15,319 bases of DNA from assembly GCA_002398485.1 (NCBI GenBank), contig DGYV01000067.1:3776-19094 (forward strand), written 5' to 3'. This DNA is from Peptococcaceae bacterium UBA4997 (lineage in GTDB: Bacteria > Bacillota > Dehalobacteriia > UBA4068 > UBA4997). The first letter of the stretch is position 1. Each line of letters begins with the position of its first letter. This document shows, piece by piece, positions 13,667-15,319 of the stretch. Under the pieces are notes generated by a model. That model was not told where the DNA came from. It ran no database searches and worked only from the letters and a program-made list of their open reading frames with translations. The translations under genes and the position numbers were made by a program.

Positions 13667-14767
13667 TTGCCAAAAAGTAAATTAAATTTTTCCACAAAAT
13701 TATTATTTGCCATTTTTGTATTTTTAATGATTTTTGCGGTAGGAGTATTTTCTGGAAATGATTTTATAACAGAGGAAGCTTGGGCTGCGGAAATTCAAAA
13801 TACGGCAAATACAACTACCTTGCCCGAGGTCATAGTGGGAGGTCATTCAATAGGTATATTGTTGCAGACCGAGGGCGCAACTGTGGTAGGCTATGCTCCT
13901 GTGGTGGCTCCCGATGGCAAAAGCCTTTTCCCGGCCAAAGAAGCCGGTATTATGCCAGGAGATTTTATTTTAGAGGTAAATGACCAAAAAGTAAAAACAG
14001 ATGAAGAAATTCAAAGCTTTATCAATCAGAATGGCAATAATGAAAATCCTATGAGCATCACTTTGAGCAGGGATGGTGCCGTGCAGAAGGTAAAAGTTCA
14101 GCCGATCTATTGCAACGATAGCCAAAGCTATCGCATAGGGTTATATATTCGTGATAATACCGCGGGTATAGGCACATTGACCTATTATGATCCTGAAAGC
14201 GGCACTTATGGTGCTTTGGGGCATGAAATCGCCGATATGAGGGAAAAAGCCAATGCAACAAATGAAAGCGGTAATATTGTAAGCGCGGATATTCAAAGTA
14301 TTAACCGAGGCGAAAAGGGAACACCAGGTGAAAAAGTGGGTGTTTTTACTGATAATGCCTTAAAAGGTACAATTAAGTATAACAATGGCTTTGGAATATT
14401 CGGCAGCTTATCGACAAATTTAGACAATGAAATTTTCCCTGAACCTATTTCCATTGCAGGTATTGATGAAATAACCGAAGGTGCTGCGCAAATGCTTACA
14501 GTTGTAAACGGAAGCTGTATACAAGCATTTGATATCAATATAATAAAGGTTTTTAAGAATAATCTGCACACAAATAAAAACCTTATTATACAGGTAACCG
14601 ATTCGGAACTGCTGGCTGCTGCCGGTGGTATAGTACAAGGAATGAGCGGTAGTCCTATTATTCAAAACAACCGTCTTGTGGGAGCGGTCACTCACGTTTT
14701 TGTGAATGACCCCACACGAGGTTATGGTTGTTTCGCAGTAGGCATGCTTAAAGCTGCTAAATCATAA
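13667..14767 (+). CDS. spoIVB: SpoIVB serine peptidase (S55 family)
   Basis: Forespore-made protease secreted into the space between the spore membranes, where it cuts SpoIVFA and so releases SpoIVFB to process pro-sigma-K (encoded at 1957). I choose TTG 13667: AGGAGG at 13653-13658 is eight bases upstream, and the resulting 366-residue protein starts with a short basic stretch and one membrane anchor (about 11-30). The in-frame TTG at 13613 has no ribosome-binding site. A PDZ domain spans about 60-145 (AKEAGIMPGDFILEVN). The catalytic triad is His186 in GALGHEIAD, Asp312 in VTDSELL and Ser327 in GIVQGMSGSP; the 15-residue Asp-Ser spacing equals that of the Bacillus enzyme. spo0A follows, as in Bacillus. 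Confidence 0.95.
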   Translation: MPKSKLNFSTKLLFAIFVFLMIFAVGVFSGNDFITEEAWAAEIQNTANTTTLPEVIVGGHSIGILLQTEGATVVGYAPVVAPDGKSLFPAKEAGIMPGDFILEVNDQKVKTDEEIQSFINQNGNNENPMSITLSRDGAVQKVKVQPIYCNDSQSYRIGLYIRDNTAGIGTLTYYDPESGTYGALGHEIADMREKANATNESGNIVSADIQSINRGEKGTPGEKVGVFTDNALKGTIKYNNGFGIFGSLSTNLDNEIFPEPISIAGIDEITEGAAQMLTVVNGSCIQAFDINIIKVFKNNLHTNKNLIIQVTDSELLAAAGGIVQGMSGSPIIQNNRLVGAVTHVFVNDPTRGYGCFAVGMLKAAKS

Positions 14768-14771
14768 GTAA

Positions 14772-14788
14772 TGTCGTAATTTGTCGGA
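14772..14788 (+). promoter_or_regulatory. Two 0A-box-like sites one helical turn apart
   Basis: TGTCGTA (14772-14778) and TGTCGGA (14782-14788) each differ by one base from the 0A-box core TGTCGAA and start exactly 10 bases apart, as in tandem Spo0A sites. They lie about 40-60 bases upstream of the sigma-H-like promoter. Confidence 0.45.
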
Positions 14789-14827
14789 TAAATGCCTAAT
14801 AAAGTGGTATTTAGTTGGAAAAAATTG

Positions 14828-14855
14828 GCAGGATTGGAATTTTGAAATGTCGAAC
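14828..14855 (+). promoter_or_regulatory. Sigma-H-like spo0A promoter overlapped by a 0A box
   Basis: GCAGGATTG (14828-14836) fits the sigma-H -35 RnAGGAWWW at all but the last base. After 12 bases, GTCGAAC (14849-14855) fits the -10 RnnGAAT at all but the last base. The -10 overlaps a perfect 0A-box core TGTCGAA (14848-14854). In B. subtilis spo0A is known to have a sigma-H promoter controlled by Spo0A-P. Confidence 0.6.
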
Positions 14856-14951
14856 TCCTAGGCTAAGAAAAAGTTATACCGCCTTTGTTATATGAAATAA
14901 AACAGCAAAGTGTAAAATTAGCCATTATTTTTATTATAAGGAGGAGTTTTA

Positions 14952-15319
14952 ATGACAGACAAAACTACAATTCTTTTAGCCGATGATATCCAAAGCTTTT
15001 GTCAAAGCTTCAAGGAATACTTTGAAATGCTTGATGATTATGAGCTTTGCGGGATCGCGCATGATGGAGAAGAAGCCCTTGCTTTATTGCAGACCACAGA
15101 ACCCGACGTATTACTTTTGGATAATATCATGCCTAAGCGTGATGGCATAGGAGTGCTGGAAGCAATGGCAGACATGGATTTGCCAAAAAGACCATATACC
15201 ATTATGTTAAGTGCTATTGGGGAATACAGTCTTACCAAAAGGTCTATGGAATTGGGTGCCAATTATTTTATGATGAAGCCGTTGGATTTCAGTATTTTAG
15301 TATCTCGCTTGAATCAACT
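14952..15319 (+). CDS. spo0A: Sporulation master regulator Spo0A (3' end outside window)
   Basis: Response regulator whose phosphorylation commits the cell to sporulation. Only 122 codons are visible, covering the receiver domain. Residues present are the acidic pair Asp11-Asp12 (LLADD), the phospho-acceptor Asp57 in LLLDNIMPKRDG, the MLSAIG switch serine, and the conserved lysine in FMMKPLDF. These match Bacillus Spo0A (LDIIMPHLDG, MLTAFG, ILKPFD) better than a generic receiver, and the position after spoIVB settles the identity. Asn58 replaces the usual Ile after the phosphorylated Asp. GGAGGAG lies before ATG 14952. A roughly 90-base leader carries a possible GGCTAA/TTAGCC stem (14861-14866/14918-14923). 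The DNA-binding domain lies beyond the window. Confidence 0.95.
   Translation, partial: MTDKTTILLADDIQSFCQSFKEYFEMLDDYELCGIAHDGEEALALLQTTEPDVLLLDNIMPKRDGIGVLEAMADMDLPKRPYTIMLSAIGEYSLTKRSMELGANYFMMKPLDFSILVSRLNQ

Noticed and set aside
14789..14813. 8-bp hairpin TAAATGCC/GGTATTTA after spoIVB
   Set aside because: It contains a G-U, lacks a T-run and lies between 0A-like boxes; it is not supported as a terminator.

Overview
The window reads as part of the chromosome of an AT-rich, endospore-forming Firmicute, most likely in the Clostridia. Pro-sigma-K, SpoIVB and Spo0A are all encoded here, and the dxs-tlyA-nadK-argR-recN-spoIVB-spo0A order is the usual Firmicute arrangement. All protein genes lie on the + strand. 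There are no mobile-element genes, tRNAs, rRNAs or CRISPR arrays.

Layout. 1-1188: 3' part of a class B penicillin-binding protein gene, closed by an intrinsic terminator. 1220-1956: a long AT-rich gap with an orphan terminator near 1735-1765 and a possible unannotated short transcript. 1957-2658: sigK, uninterrupted and with its pro-sequence. 2751-3263: yqeG (HAD phosphatase). 3495-4007: a shikimate-kinase-like gene with two altered substrate-site residues, behind a leader with competing hairpins. 4075-5938: rbgA-rnhB-yraN, a tightly packed unit for ribosome assembly and nucleic-acid housekeeping.

The standout locus is 6092-7312. It holds a GC-richer, highly structured non-coding RNA of about 600 nt with its own extended -10 promoter, followed directly by a roughly 194-residue four-helix membrane protein. 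Size, structure, partner protein and position just upstream of dxs identify it as the OLE (ornate large extremophilic) RNA with its partner OapA. This is a described but still poorly understood membrane-bound ribonucleoprotein. dxs (7356-9221) and tlyA (9241-10038) follow without an obvious terminator.

10199-11543 holds nadK and argR, preceded by a candidate ARG box that could give ArgR autoregulation. recN (11612-13300) ends in a long hairpin terminator within a repeat-rich 366-base spacer that also carries a 21-base inverted repeat. spoIVB (best start a TTG at 13667) and the 5' end of spo0A (14952 onward) close the window. The spo0A promoter region has a sigma-H-like promoter whose -10 overlaps a perfect 0A-box core, with two further 0A-like sites upstream.

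Functionally the window combines sporulation control (sigK, spoIVB, spo0A), housekeeping (cell wall, isoprenoid, NADP, arginine control, DNA repair, rRNA methylation) and the OLE ribonucleoprotein.
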